Assembly (NCBI GenBank): GCA_023409975.1
Contig: JAEYQO010000115.1
Coordinates: 26,066-90,065, forward strand
Source of the DNA: Bacteroidota bacterium
GTDB taxonomy: Bacteria; Bacteroidota; Bacteroidia; Chitinophagales; Chitinophagaceae
DNA length: 64,000 nt
Direction of reading: 5' to 3'
Shown here piece by piece: positions 8,144 to 15,334 of the stretch. The notes beneath the pieces are model-generated. The model ran no database searches. It was not told the origin of the DNA and saw only the letters and a list, made by a program, of their open reading frames with translations. Made by a program: the position numbers and the translations under genes. Each line of letters opens with the position of its first letter. Position 1 is the stretch's first letter.

Positions 8144-8399
8144 TAGTTAGTTTGTGTCAGAATCTAGTTAGCCTGCCAGAGGCGTTTTGCTGGTGTTGCG
8201 CAACAGCAGCAATGGGTTTGGATGAGATGGGCCGTTAGCTGTTGGCCGTTGGCCATTGGCAGAGAAAAGGCGAAAGCGAACGCCAAAGCCAAAGCCAATA
8301 CGAAGGCAGCCCGCAATCCTCAACTCAAACAGACATTTTCCATTTAGCGCCATAACCTACAAATATGCGATCCCGATGGGTCGGATCGGTGTTTCGTAA

Positions 8400-8476
8400 T
8401 AACCCCAACCCCCAACTCGCAACTCACAACCTACATCTCGCAACCGACATCTGACATCTGACATCTGACATCTGAA
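8400..8476. repeat. Degenerate word-repeat block (CAACTCGC / CTGACAT)
   Basis: A C- and A-rich stretch of related words (CCCAACTCGCAACTCACAAC) passes into four or five near-exact copies of the 7-mer CTGACAT at 8444-8475. Confidence 0.65.
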
Positions 8477-8519
8477 CCCTCAGCCCTCAACCAAACCGGT
8501 ATGGACAAGTCCTTAATGA

Positions 8520-8591
8520 CTCTTTACTGACTCTTTGGTGATACTTTGGTGACTCTTTGGTGATACTTTGGTGATACTTTGGTGATACCCT
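8520..8591. repeat. Degenerate tandem array of CTTTGGTGATA
   Basis: About six copies of an 11-12 base unit follow one another. CTTTGGTGATA alternates with CTTTGGTGACT and the first copy is decayed (CTTTACTGACT). The array lies next to the CTGACAT block but uses a different word. Confidence 0.75.
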
Positions 8592-8953
8592 GGCAGCACA
8601 CTTGTTTTTAGCTGGTTTTTCCGGAAAAATTGACCCTGTATTTCTCGTGCCACAAATTTTCTTTCCGAACCAGCAGCGGGTTTGACGTGGGTCGCGCGAC
8701 CTTAGCGACCAACACAGACGGTCAGCCTGGTCAGGGCTTCTCTGCCAGCACTTACAAATCCCTGTCTGCAACTACGGTAAAACATATGGTCAATCCGACT
8801 GCAGGAGAACTGTACGACGTATATACGAAATCGTTCCCTTGTCTTAAGCCACGGTGGGAACCTACAAGGAACTTACATCGAACCTGGCAGGAACCTGAAA
8901 GGGCTCTGCAGTTGCCGATCCGGAAACCACCAACCATTCCCTAAATTCGCCTC

Positions 8954-10024
8954 ATGATTCCCGCCCGCTACATGCAACGCTGCCTCGATCTGGCACAACT
9001 GGCTAAAACGACTGCCGCGCCAAATCCTATGGTGGGGGCTGTATTGGTTTATCAGAACCGCATCATCGGGGAGGGATGGCACAAAGCGGCCGGACAGCCG
9101 CATGCCGAGGTGAATTGCTTCCATTCCGTTCGGGAAGAAGACCGTCACCTCATTCCGGAAAGCACGCTGTTCGTCAACCTCGAACCCTGCGCCCATATAG
9201 GACGCACTCCTGCCTGTGCACCAAGGATTGTTCGGGAAGGCGTTAAGCAGGTGTACATCGCCCATCATGACCCCCACAGAATGGTGGGCGGTGCAGGACT
9301 ACAGATCCTGAAAGATAACAATGTCAAGGTTTTTACCGGGCTGATGGAACAGGAAGCCCGCTGGCTCAACAGGCGTTTTCTATGCCATGTCGAACAAAAG
9401 CGACCCTACATCATCCTCAAATGGGCACAGACCCTCACAGGACTGTTTGCACCGCTTAACAGAACGCGTTTCCAGATCAGCAATCAGCACAGCCATCTGC
9501 TCTTACATAAATGGCGGGCAGAGGAGTCGGCAATTATGATCGGGTATGGCACAGCACTGAGCGACGATCCGCAACTCACAGCCAGACGCTGGGAGGGTCC
9601 ACAACCCCTTCGGGTCGTACTGGATCAGCGACTCCATCTGCCAGATCACCTCAGGGTCTTCCAGTCCGACGCGCCCACCTGGATCGTGAATGAAACAAAA
9701 GAAGATCAGAAAGGACATCTCCGGTGGGTCAGACTGCCGTTCAATGAAAGACTACTACCTGGCCTCCTGGAACGATTGCACGAGAAAGGGCATATTTCCC
9801 TGATCGTAGAAGGCGGGGCACAATTGCTACAGAGCTTTATCAATCTTCGCCTTTTCGATGAGATACGGATGTTCCAGGCGGATGCAGCGCTTTCAGAAGG
9901 TATCCCGGCTCCCCATTTTGACCAGGCTCATCTCATCGCTGAAACTGAACTGGGAAATGACCGTCTGATGGTATTCACGAATGCACTTACGCTCTGGCCG
10001 TATGCTGATGGCATGTCTATTTAA
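8954..10024 (+). CDS. ribD: Bifunctional riboflavin biosynthesis protein RibD (deaminase/reductase)
   Basis: RibD deaminates diaminohydroxyphosphoribosylaminopyrimidine and then reduces the ribose, two early steps of riboflavin synthesis. The deaminase domain has the zinc motif HAEVN (His50, Glu52) and the paired cysteines of EPCAHIGRTPAC (79 and 88). The reductase domain covers about residues 150-356 and contains IMIGYGTALSDDPQLTAR and VEGGAQLLQSFI. Length 356 is normal. It starts a plus-strand run (ribD, EamA, yigZ, queG), with 12 bases to the next gene. Other rib genes are not in the window. Confidence 0.95.
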   Translation: MIPARYMQRCLDLAQLAKTTAAPNPMVGAVLVYQNRIIGEGWHKAAGQPHAEVNCFHSVREEDRHLIPESTLFVNLEPCAHIGRTPACAPRIVREGVKQVYIAHHDPHRMVGGAGLQILKDNNVKVFTGLMEQEARWLNRRFLCHVEQKRPYIILKWAQTLTGLFAPLNRTRFQISNQHSHLLLHKWRAEESAIMIGYGTALSDDPQLTARRWEGPQPLRVVLDQRLHLPDHLRVFQSDAPTWIVNETKEDQKGHLRWVRLPFNERLLPGLLERLHEKGHISLIVEGGAQLLQSFINLRLFDEIRMFQADAALSEGIPAPHFDQAHLIAETELGNDRLMVFTNALTLWPYADGMSI

Positions 10025-10036
10025 CTGCTGCTGCTG

Positions 10037-10915
10037 ATGTTTTTCCTCGTCGCGACTATCCTGCTCAATGTCTGGCTGTTTGTGCTGTTTAAATTGTTTC
10101 CCCGGTTCAATGTCGATACCCTTCAGGCTATTGTATTTAATTACATTGTTTGTGTAATAACCGGAACTGTCTACCTCGGCCGGTTTCCTATCGGATCGGG
10201 AAGCCCCTCCCAACCCTGGTTCTGGTGGGCGGTATTACTGGGGGCGGGCTTTATTGCACTCTTTAACCTGATCGGGTACTGCACCCGCCAGGAAGGTCTG
10301 ACAGTGACTACGATTGCCAATAAGCTTTCTTTAGTCATCCCCGTGGTGTTTTCCTGGTATTTATACGATGAGGAGCTCCTGCCGGGAGAGCTGGTAGGTG
10401 TGCTGCTGGCTATCCCTGCTGTGTATTTCTCTACCAGGAAGAAGCGGGACGAAGGGGGCGTGAAGAAACTCTGGTTGCCGGCGCTTTTGTTCGTAGGTAG
10501 TGGTTTGCTGGACACGCTGGTAAAGTATGTGGAAGAGCACTTTCTATCCGATGCTGCCTTTCATGCCGATTATACGATCCATACTTTCGCCACCGCCGCA
10601 GTTCTGGGCTCGATCGTACTCGTGTATCTGCTCGCTACCGGTGCCAGTCGGTTTCATTACCGGAACATCATAGCCGGGGTTGTCCTGGGCGTTCCTAATT
10701 TCTTCTCGATCTACTGCCTTATCCGGCTACTACACAGCGATTTCCTCCAGAGCTCTGCCGCCATCCCTGTGAATAACATCGGTATCGTGCTGCTGTCCAC
10801 ATTGGTCGGAATCCTGTTTTTCAAGGAACGTTCCGGACCGCAAAGAATTGTAGGTGTAGTTTTGTCGCTGATTGCGATCCTGCTGATCGCTTTCTCAGAC
10901 TATTATGGAAGTTGA
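10037..10915 (+). CDS. EamA/DMT-family membrane transporter
   Basis: The 292-residue protein is hydrophobic throughout, with about ten predicted membrane helices arranged as two halves. The second half begins near KLWLPALLFVGSGLLDTLVKY. The end SAAIPVNNIGIVLLSTLVGILFF resembles the final helices of drug/metabolite transporters. The substrate is unknown. Its last 11 bases overlap the start of the yigZ-like gene, implying translational coupling. Confidence 0.8.
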   Translation: MFFLVATILLNVWLFVLFKLFPRFNVDTLQAIVFNYIVCVITGTVYLGRFPIGSGSPSQPWFWWAVLLGAGFIALFNLIGYCTRQEGLTVTTIANKLSLVIPVVFSWYLYDEELLPGELVGVLLAIPAVYFSTRKKRDEGGVKKLWLPALLFVGSGLLDTLVKYVEEHFLSDAAFHADYTIHTFATAAVLGSIVLVYLLATGASRFHYRNIIAGVVLGVPNFFSIYCLIRLLHSDFLQSSAAIPVNNIGIVLLSTLVGILFFKERSGPQRIVGVVLSLIAILLIAFSDYYGS

Positions 10916-11516
10916 TCGTTACAGAACCATAGAAGGGCACACTACAGGTGATTTTCGCGACAGGGGTAGTAAGTTTCACGCGTTTGCCTACCCGGTGAGA
11001 ACGGCAGAAGATGTGAAAGTGCATATGAGCCAGCTCAAAAAGGCCCATCCAAAAGCCGTACACCATTGCTTTGCTTACCGGCTCGGTACCGACTGGACGC
11101 AGTTCAGGGCAAACGATGATGGAGAGCCTTCTGGCTCTGCCGGCCGGCCGATCCTGGGTCAGATAGATAGCGCGGGATTGACCAATGTCCTCGTAGTAGT
11201 CGTCCGCTACTTTGGAGGGACACTCCTTGGTGTCCCGGGGCTGATCAATGCCTACAAGGCAGCCACCGCTGCGGCGCTGGAACACGCAGTGGTAGTGGAG
11301 CAGTGGATCGAAGAACTGGTCGAACTGGAGTTTGATTATCCGGTGATGGGGGAGGTCATGTACCTTCTGCGCCAGGCCGAAGCGACAATTTACCACCAGG
11401 ACCTGCAGCTTTTTTGTAGTGTTAAAGCAGGTATACCGAAAGTACACTCAAAACAGTATCTGGAAAGACTTTCGGAACTTCGCGGTGTGAAGATCTCCTT
11501 CAAGGAAAATATATAA
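10905..11516 (+). CDS. IMPACT/YigZ family protein
   Basis: The 203-residue protein has the IMPACT/UPF0029 signature: HHCFAYRLG, then NDDGEPSGSAGRPILGQI, then VVVRYFGGTLLGVPGLI. The C-terminal part corresponds to the ferredoxin-like DUF1949 domain. Bacterial members bind nucleic acid or ribosome-associated factors; the exact role is not settled. The ATG lies inside the end of the EamA gene. Confidence 0.9.
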   Translation: MEVDRYRTIEGHTTGDFRDRGSKFHAFAYPVRTAEDVKVHMSQLKKAHPKAVHHCFAYRLGTDWTQFRANDDGEPSGSAGRPILGQIDSAGLTNVLVVVVRYFGGTLLGVPGLINAYKAATAAALEHAVVVEQWIEELVELEFDYPVMGEVMYLLRQAEATIYHQDLQLFCSVKAGIPKVHSKQYLERLSELRGVKISFKENI

Positions 11517-11586
11517 TACAAAAACTATCCAAACCAGGGAACTATATAAGGAACTGATCAGGCGGGAGTCTGAAAGACTGGGTTTC

Positions 11587-12462
11587 ATGAACTGTGGTTT
11601 TGCGGCTGCAGTGTATCTGGATGATGATGCCAGACGATTGGAACAGTGGCTCAACAAGGGTCATCAGGGGACGATGCAGTATATGGAACGGCATTTTGAC
11701 TTGCGGGTGGACCCGCGCAAACTGGTTCCGGGTGCGAAATCAGTGATTACACTTCTGATGAATTATTTCCCTTCAGCGCAACAGCAGCCCGATGCCCCCG
11801 GGATTGCCCGTTATGCCTGGGGGGTGGACTATCATTTTGTTATTCGTGAGAAGCTGAACGAATTTCTCGCAACGATAAGACAGGAAATTGGCGAAGTGCA
11901 GGGGAGGGGCTTTGTAGATAGTGCGCCGGTCCTGGAACGGAGCTGGGCAGTGCGGAGTGGGCTGGGCTGGATCGGGAAGAACGGGAACCTGCTGGCGCCA
12001 CAGACAGGCTCCTGGTTTTTTATAGCGACGCTGATAACAGATCTGGACCTGGAGCCGGACCCGCCCTTCAAAACAGATCACTGCGGCACCTGCACAAGAT
12101 GCCTTGATGCCTGTCCGACCGGGGCCCTTGTTAGTCAGGGAGAGGTGGACGGCAGCCGCTGTATTTCTTACCTGACCATCGAGCTGAAGGAGGCGATGAT
12201 GCCTCAGGATCTGCAACATCAGGTAGGTGACTGGATGTTTGGCTGTGATATCTGTCAGGAAGTCTGCCCCTGGAACCGGTTCGCACAGCCCCATGCAGAG
12301 CCCCATTTTCAACCCATCCCGGAAATCCTGAATCTTTCTACCGCAGAGTGGGAACAAATGACAGAAGACGCTTTCAGAAAGGTTTTTAAGAATTCACCTC
12401 TCAAACGATCGAAGTTTAGCGGCATTAAAAGAAATCTCGCGGCATTGAGGGGGCCTTATTAA
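11587..12462 (+). CDS. queG: Epoxyqueuosine reductase QueG
   Basis: QueG reduces epoxyqueuosine to queuosine in the tRNA wobble position, using cobalamin and two [4Fe-4S] clusters. The cluster ligands are in CGTCTRCLDACPTGAL and GCDICQEVCPWN. Upstream are QGTMQYMERH and the family stretch ERSWAVRSGLGWIGKNGNLL. The ATG at 11587 is the first canonical start, but the family-typical helix ELYKELIRRESERLGF lies in frame upstream of it. Full-length translation probably starts near 11527, where the codon is ATC. From 11587 the enzyme would lack about 20 N-terminal residues. Confidence 0.92.
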   Translation: MNCGFAAAVYLDDDARRLEQWLNKGHQGTMQYMERHFDLRVDPRKLVPGAKSVITLLMNYFPSAQQQPDAPGIARYAWGVDYHFVIREKLNEFLATIRQEIGEVQGRGFVDSAPVLERSWAVRSGLGWIGKNGNLLAPQTGSWFFIATLITDLDLEPDPPFKTDHCGTCTRCLDACPTGALVSQGEVDGSRCISYLTIELKEAMMPQDLQHQVGDWMFGCDICQEVCPWNRFAQPHAEPHFQPIPEILNLSTAEWEQMTEDAFRKVFKNSPLKRSKFSGIKRNLAALRGPY

Positions 12463-12481
12463 AACAACTTATCTTGCCGCG

Positions 12482-13483
12482 ATGAAAATACTGGTGATCC
12501 GGTTTTCTTCCATCGGTGATATTGTGTTGACTACACCGGTGGTGCGCTGTCTGAAGCAGCAGTTGGAGCACGCAGAGGTGCATTATCTTACAAAAGCAGC
12601 GTTTAAACCGATTTTAGAGGCAAATCCCTATATAGACCGGCTTCATCTCCTGCATGATGAGCTGAATGAGGTGCTGGACGATCTGAAAAAGGAGCATTTT
12701 GATGTAGTTATAGATCTGCATAAGAACATCCGTAGCCTGAAAGTGAAGCGGGCGTTGAACACCCTTTCCTATTCCTTCAACAAGCTCAATATCCAGAAAT
12801 GGCTTCTGGTCAATTTTAAGTTGAACCTGATGCCAGATGAGAGTATCGTGGCCCGGTACCTGGAAACCGTTGCACCATTGGGCGTCAAAAATGATGGCGC
12901 AGGCCTGGACTATTTTATACCGGAGGGCATAGAGGTGGGTAATAAGGATATCCCGATGAGCCACTGGGCGGGGTATGTTGGTTGTGTCATTGGAGGTTCC
13001 TATAATACCAAGAAGCTACCTGCAGCGCAATGGAGCAGCTTTATTGGACAAATCCCCTTTCCGGTCATCCTGCTGGGCGGTCCGGAGGACCTTGACCTTG
13101 GGAGGCAGATTGCGGCTGCCGATCCTGTGAAGATCTACAACGCCTGTGGAAAGTTCAATCTTCATGAATCGGCCCTTTTAGTGAAGTATGCCAAACTCAT
13201 CGTTTCCAACGACACCGGGCTGATGCATATTGCCGCGGCTTTTCAGAAAAAGGTGATTTCGCTCTGGGGGAACACCTCGCCCGAGATGGGTATGTTCCCC
13301 TATTACGGCAATAACAACCTGGGTAGCAGGCCATCCCCCCAATCAGTCATTCTCGAAAACAAGGAACTCTACTGCCATCCTTGCAGTAAGCTGGGTTACC
13401 ACAAATGTCCAAAGGCGCACTTCAGATGTATGAATGAATTGGATATGAGTGTTGTTGCGCGATTTATTAATAAATCATGGTAA
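12482..13483 (+). CDS. Glycosyltransferase family 9 (heptosyltransferase-like)
   Basis: The 333-residue protein begins MKILVIRFSSIGDIVLTTPV, the classic start of ADP-heptose:LPS heptosyltransferases. It contains the nucleotide-sugar binding region VSNDTGLMHIAAAF followed by VISLWGNTSPEMG. It presumably adds a sugar to lipopolysaccharide core or another glycan at the inner membrane face. A TATCTTGC at 12470-12477 is a near match to the -7 box, four bases before the ATG. The C-terminal end has several cysteines (LYCHPCSKLGYHKCPKAHF), which is usual in Bacteroidota members. Confidence 0.88.
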   Translation: MKILVIRFSSIGDIVLTTPVVRCLKQQLEHAEVHYLTKAAFKPILEANPYIDRLHLLHDELNEVLDDLKKEHFDVVIDLHKNIRSLKVKRALNTLSYSFNKLNIQKWLLVNFKLNLMPDESIVARYLETVAPLGVKNDGAGLDYFIPEGIEVGNKDIPMSHWAGYVGCVIGGSYNTKKLPAAQWSSFIGQIPFPVILLGGPEDLDLGRQIAAADPVKIYNACGKFNLHESALLVKYAKLIVSNDTGLMHIAAAFQKKVISLWGNTSPEMGMFPYYGNNNLGSRPSPQSVILENKELYCHPCSKLGYHKCPKAHFRCMNELDMSVVARFINKSW

Positions 13484-13537
13484 TTATTGCTTTTTGAATA
13501 ATTCCGTATTATTTTTAGTCGATCCAAAAGCTATACT

Positions 13538-15223
13538 ATGAAGAAAATGTTTTCCACACTTTTCTTGGTGTTGATATTCAACGCCAGTGTTATGGCACAA
13601 ATGAATAAAACATTTTATTTATCTGGTTTTAGTTTTAGTCAAAATCATGCTTTGGCTATAAAAGAGAACTTTGGAGAAGATGATGGGATTTTTTGGGCTT
13701 GCGACTTTTTTGTGCCCGCGCCCCCCTACTTTTCTAATGAGACAGCGATTGTCAAGACAGATTTTAATGGTAACATAATTAGAGAACGGGCATTAGAACA
13801 CCCATATAGTACACTCAGGCTGAGGGAAGCTACTGAAGGAGTATTATTTGCTGGAGAATATCAGGGAGAAGTACACCTGGTATTTTTAGATGACAACTTG
13901 AATATTATTTGGTCTCGGAAAATACAAAACGGGAATTATTTTTATGTAAGTCCACCAGCGAAAATTGACATACTACGTCATTTTGAAGATGATGGGCAGG
14001 AAGTGTTTTATATTTCTTTCCCAGGGCAGTCAGAACAGGAAGGATACCAAAATAGTGATCAGGTATTATGTTTATTGAAGGTTACATCCAATGGGGACCT
14101 AGTGTGGTTCAATAAGTACCATGATTTAAACCGGACAGATCTGGCGTCTTTAAATATAGCGGATGTTCCAAATGCTATGATCTTTTTCGAAAATTCTGAA
14201 ACTGGTCAAGGAAATATAGCAATTACAGGTATGCGAAGAGACGACGTTTCGCAAAATGAGCATCTGTTCTTTATAGCTGTAGATCTAAATGGTCAAATTT
14301 CCGTTCAATACAAAAGATATACATTGATTAGGCCTTTTCTATCTGATATCGCTTGGGATGGTGCTAATTTCGTAAACACGTTTATTGAGGGAAGTTCAGT
14401 TTTCCCGTTTGGAGTAGCGATGGTTGGAGTCATGAAATTAGATCCATTTCTAGGGTTTGTAGATGGTAGATATTTTGCGACTCAGTGTGAAAATTATGGT
14501 CTCGGTATCACTGTCGACCCAACAGATGGTGATTACGTAGTTTCAACGTTTACGGGTGAATGCCAGAATGGAGGGTATGGTTGTGGTCTGTTCAAAGTTG
14601 ATCCTAACTTCAATTTGTCTTATTTTAAGAGGTATAATTATGACTCATATGTTCGACCCTCGGATTGGCATATAACTGGTTTGGACGGGAAAAACTATTG
14701 GGTTGCAACGACCGAACCTCAGGTTCCAAGTGCAACAGCTAATATAAGGCTGTATGTCTCTGATCCCAACGGGGAAGTCTGTGGAGCTGTTGATGACTGG
14801 CCGTCGGTTGACGAAATTACTCCTGATGTAACTGATTACTCGTATTTCGAAATGGGTATAGATTTGTTTGAAGAATATTCTGTCCATATTAGAGATATTA
14901 AGTTAGAAGAGGATTATTGTGAAGAGTCGCTGGATCCGAATACTTATAAGATTGTAGGGGATGCGAATGAGGATTTTTACTCTATATATCCAACATTTTT
15001 GAAACGGGGTGAAACTATTAATTTGGACGTTATGGGTGTTTATGGGGACCATATAAATGTCAGAGTTGTAGATTTTTTAGGGAAGGTTATATATAAAAAT
15101 AGATTCGAACTCAATGGAGGCAAGACCACATTGAAAATTCCAAGCTCTATGAATACAGGGTTGCTAAACGTTTTAGTTGAGGGTCATTTTGGTTTAAAGT
15201 CCACTAAAGTTCTGATTCAGTAA
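13538..15223 (+). CDS. Secreted protein with T9SS sorting domain, AT-rich gene
   Basis: The 561-residue protein has a signal peptide (MKKMFSTLFLVLIFNASVMAQ). The long body is rich in beta strands, with repeating patterns such as VKTDFNGNIIRERAL, LKVTSNGDLVWFNKY and AVDLNGQISVQYKRY. These resemble the propeller-like repeats seen in many Bacteroidota secreted proteins. The C-terminus (YSIYPTFLKRGETINLDV to STKVLIQ) is a T9SS type A-like sorting domain. The mature part has few cysteines. The gene is clearly richer in A and T than its neighbours, with many TTA, ATA and AAT codons, which suggests more recent acquisition. The specific function is unknown. Confidence 0.8.
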   Translation: MKKMFSTLFLVLIFNASVMAQMNKTFYLSGFSFSQNHALAIKENFGEDDGIFWACDFFVPAPPYFSNETAIVKTDFNGNIIRERALEHPYSTLRLREATEGVLFAGEYQGEVHLVFLDDNLNIIWSRKIQNGNYFYVSPPAKIDILRHFEDDGQEVFYISFPGQSEQEGYQNSDQVLCLLKVTSNGDLVWFNKYHDLNRTDLASLNIADVPNAMIFFENSETGQGNIAITGMRRDDVSQNEHLFFIAVDLNGQISVQYKRYTLIRPFLSDIAWDGANFVNTFIEGSSVFPFGVAMVGVMKLDPFLGFVDGRYFATQCENYGLGITVDPTDGDYVVSTFTGECQNGGYGCGLFKVDPNFNLSYFKRYNYDSYVRPSDWHITGLDGKNYWVATTEPQVPSATANIRLYVSDPNGEVCGAVDDWPSVDEITPDVTDYSYFEMGIDLFEEYSVHIRDIKLEEDYCEESLDPNTYKIVGDANEDFYSIYPTFLKRGETINLDVMGVYGDHINVRVVDFLGKVIYKNRFELNGGKTTLKIPSSMNTGLLNVLVEGHFGLKSTKVLIQ

Positions 15224-15334
15224 TCAGTTTTTAGTTCGTTTTGTTTATTAGTTTTATCATTGTCCCAACTCTCTCGTCGGAATTAATGTCTTATCAGTAA
15301 ATGATCATTTTATTTTGCAAATAAAAATCTGGAA

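Larger units (their letters stand above)
7936..8953. other. About 1 kb spacer with phrase repeats and no firm gene
   Basis: This stretch between two divergent units holds no gene I can support strongly. It contains a possible 41-codon frame at 8018-8143 and several word-repeat blocks: GCCAAAGCC near 8283, CTGACAT at 8444-8475, CTTTGGTGATA at 8521-8590, and GGAACCT/CAAGGAAC at 8850-8905. Longer open frames here cross the repeats and look accidental. Confidence 0.6.

Noticed and set aside
8168..8353. 61-codon minus-strand frame
   Set aside because: It consists largely of translated short repeats (GFGFGVRFR) and has no supporting signal.
8487..8771. 94-codon minus-strand frame across the CTTTGGTGATA array
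   Set aside because: Its C-terminal third is just the translated repeat (SPKYHQ-like units), and the rest has no family likeness.
8630..8944. 104-codon plus-strand frame before ribD
   Set aside because: It runs up to the ribD start, contains decayed word repeats, has no family-like motif or promoter box, and its residue mix looks random.
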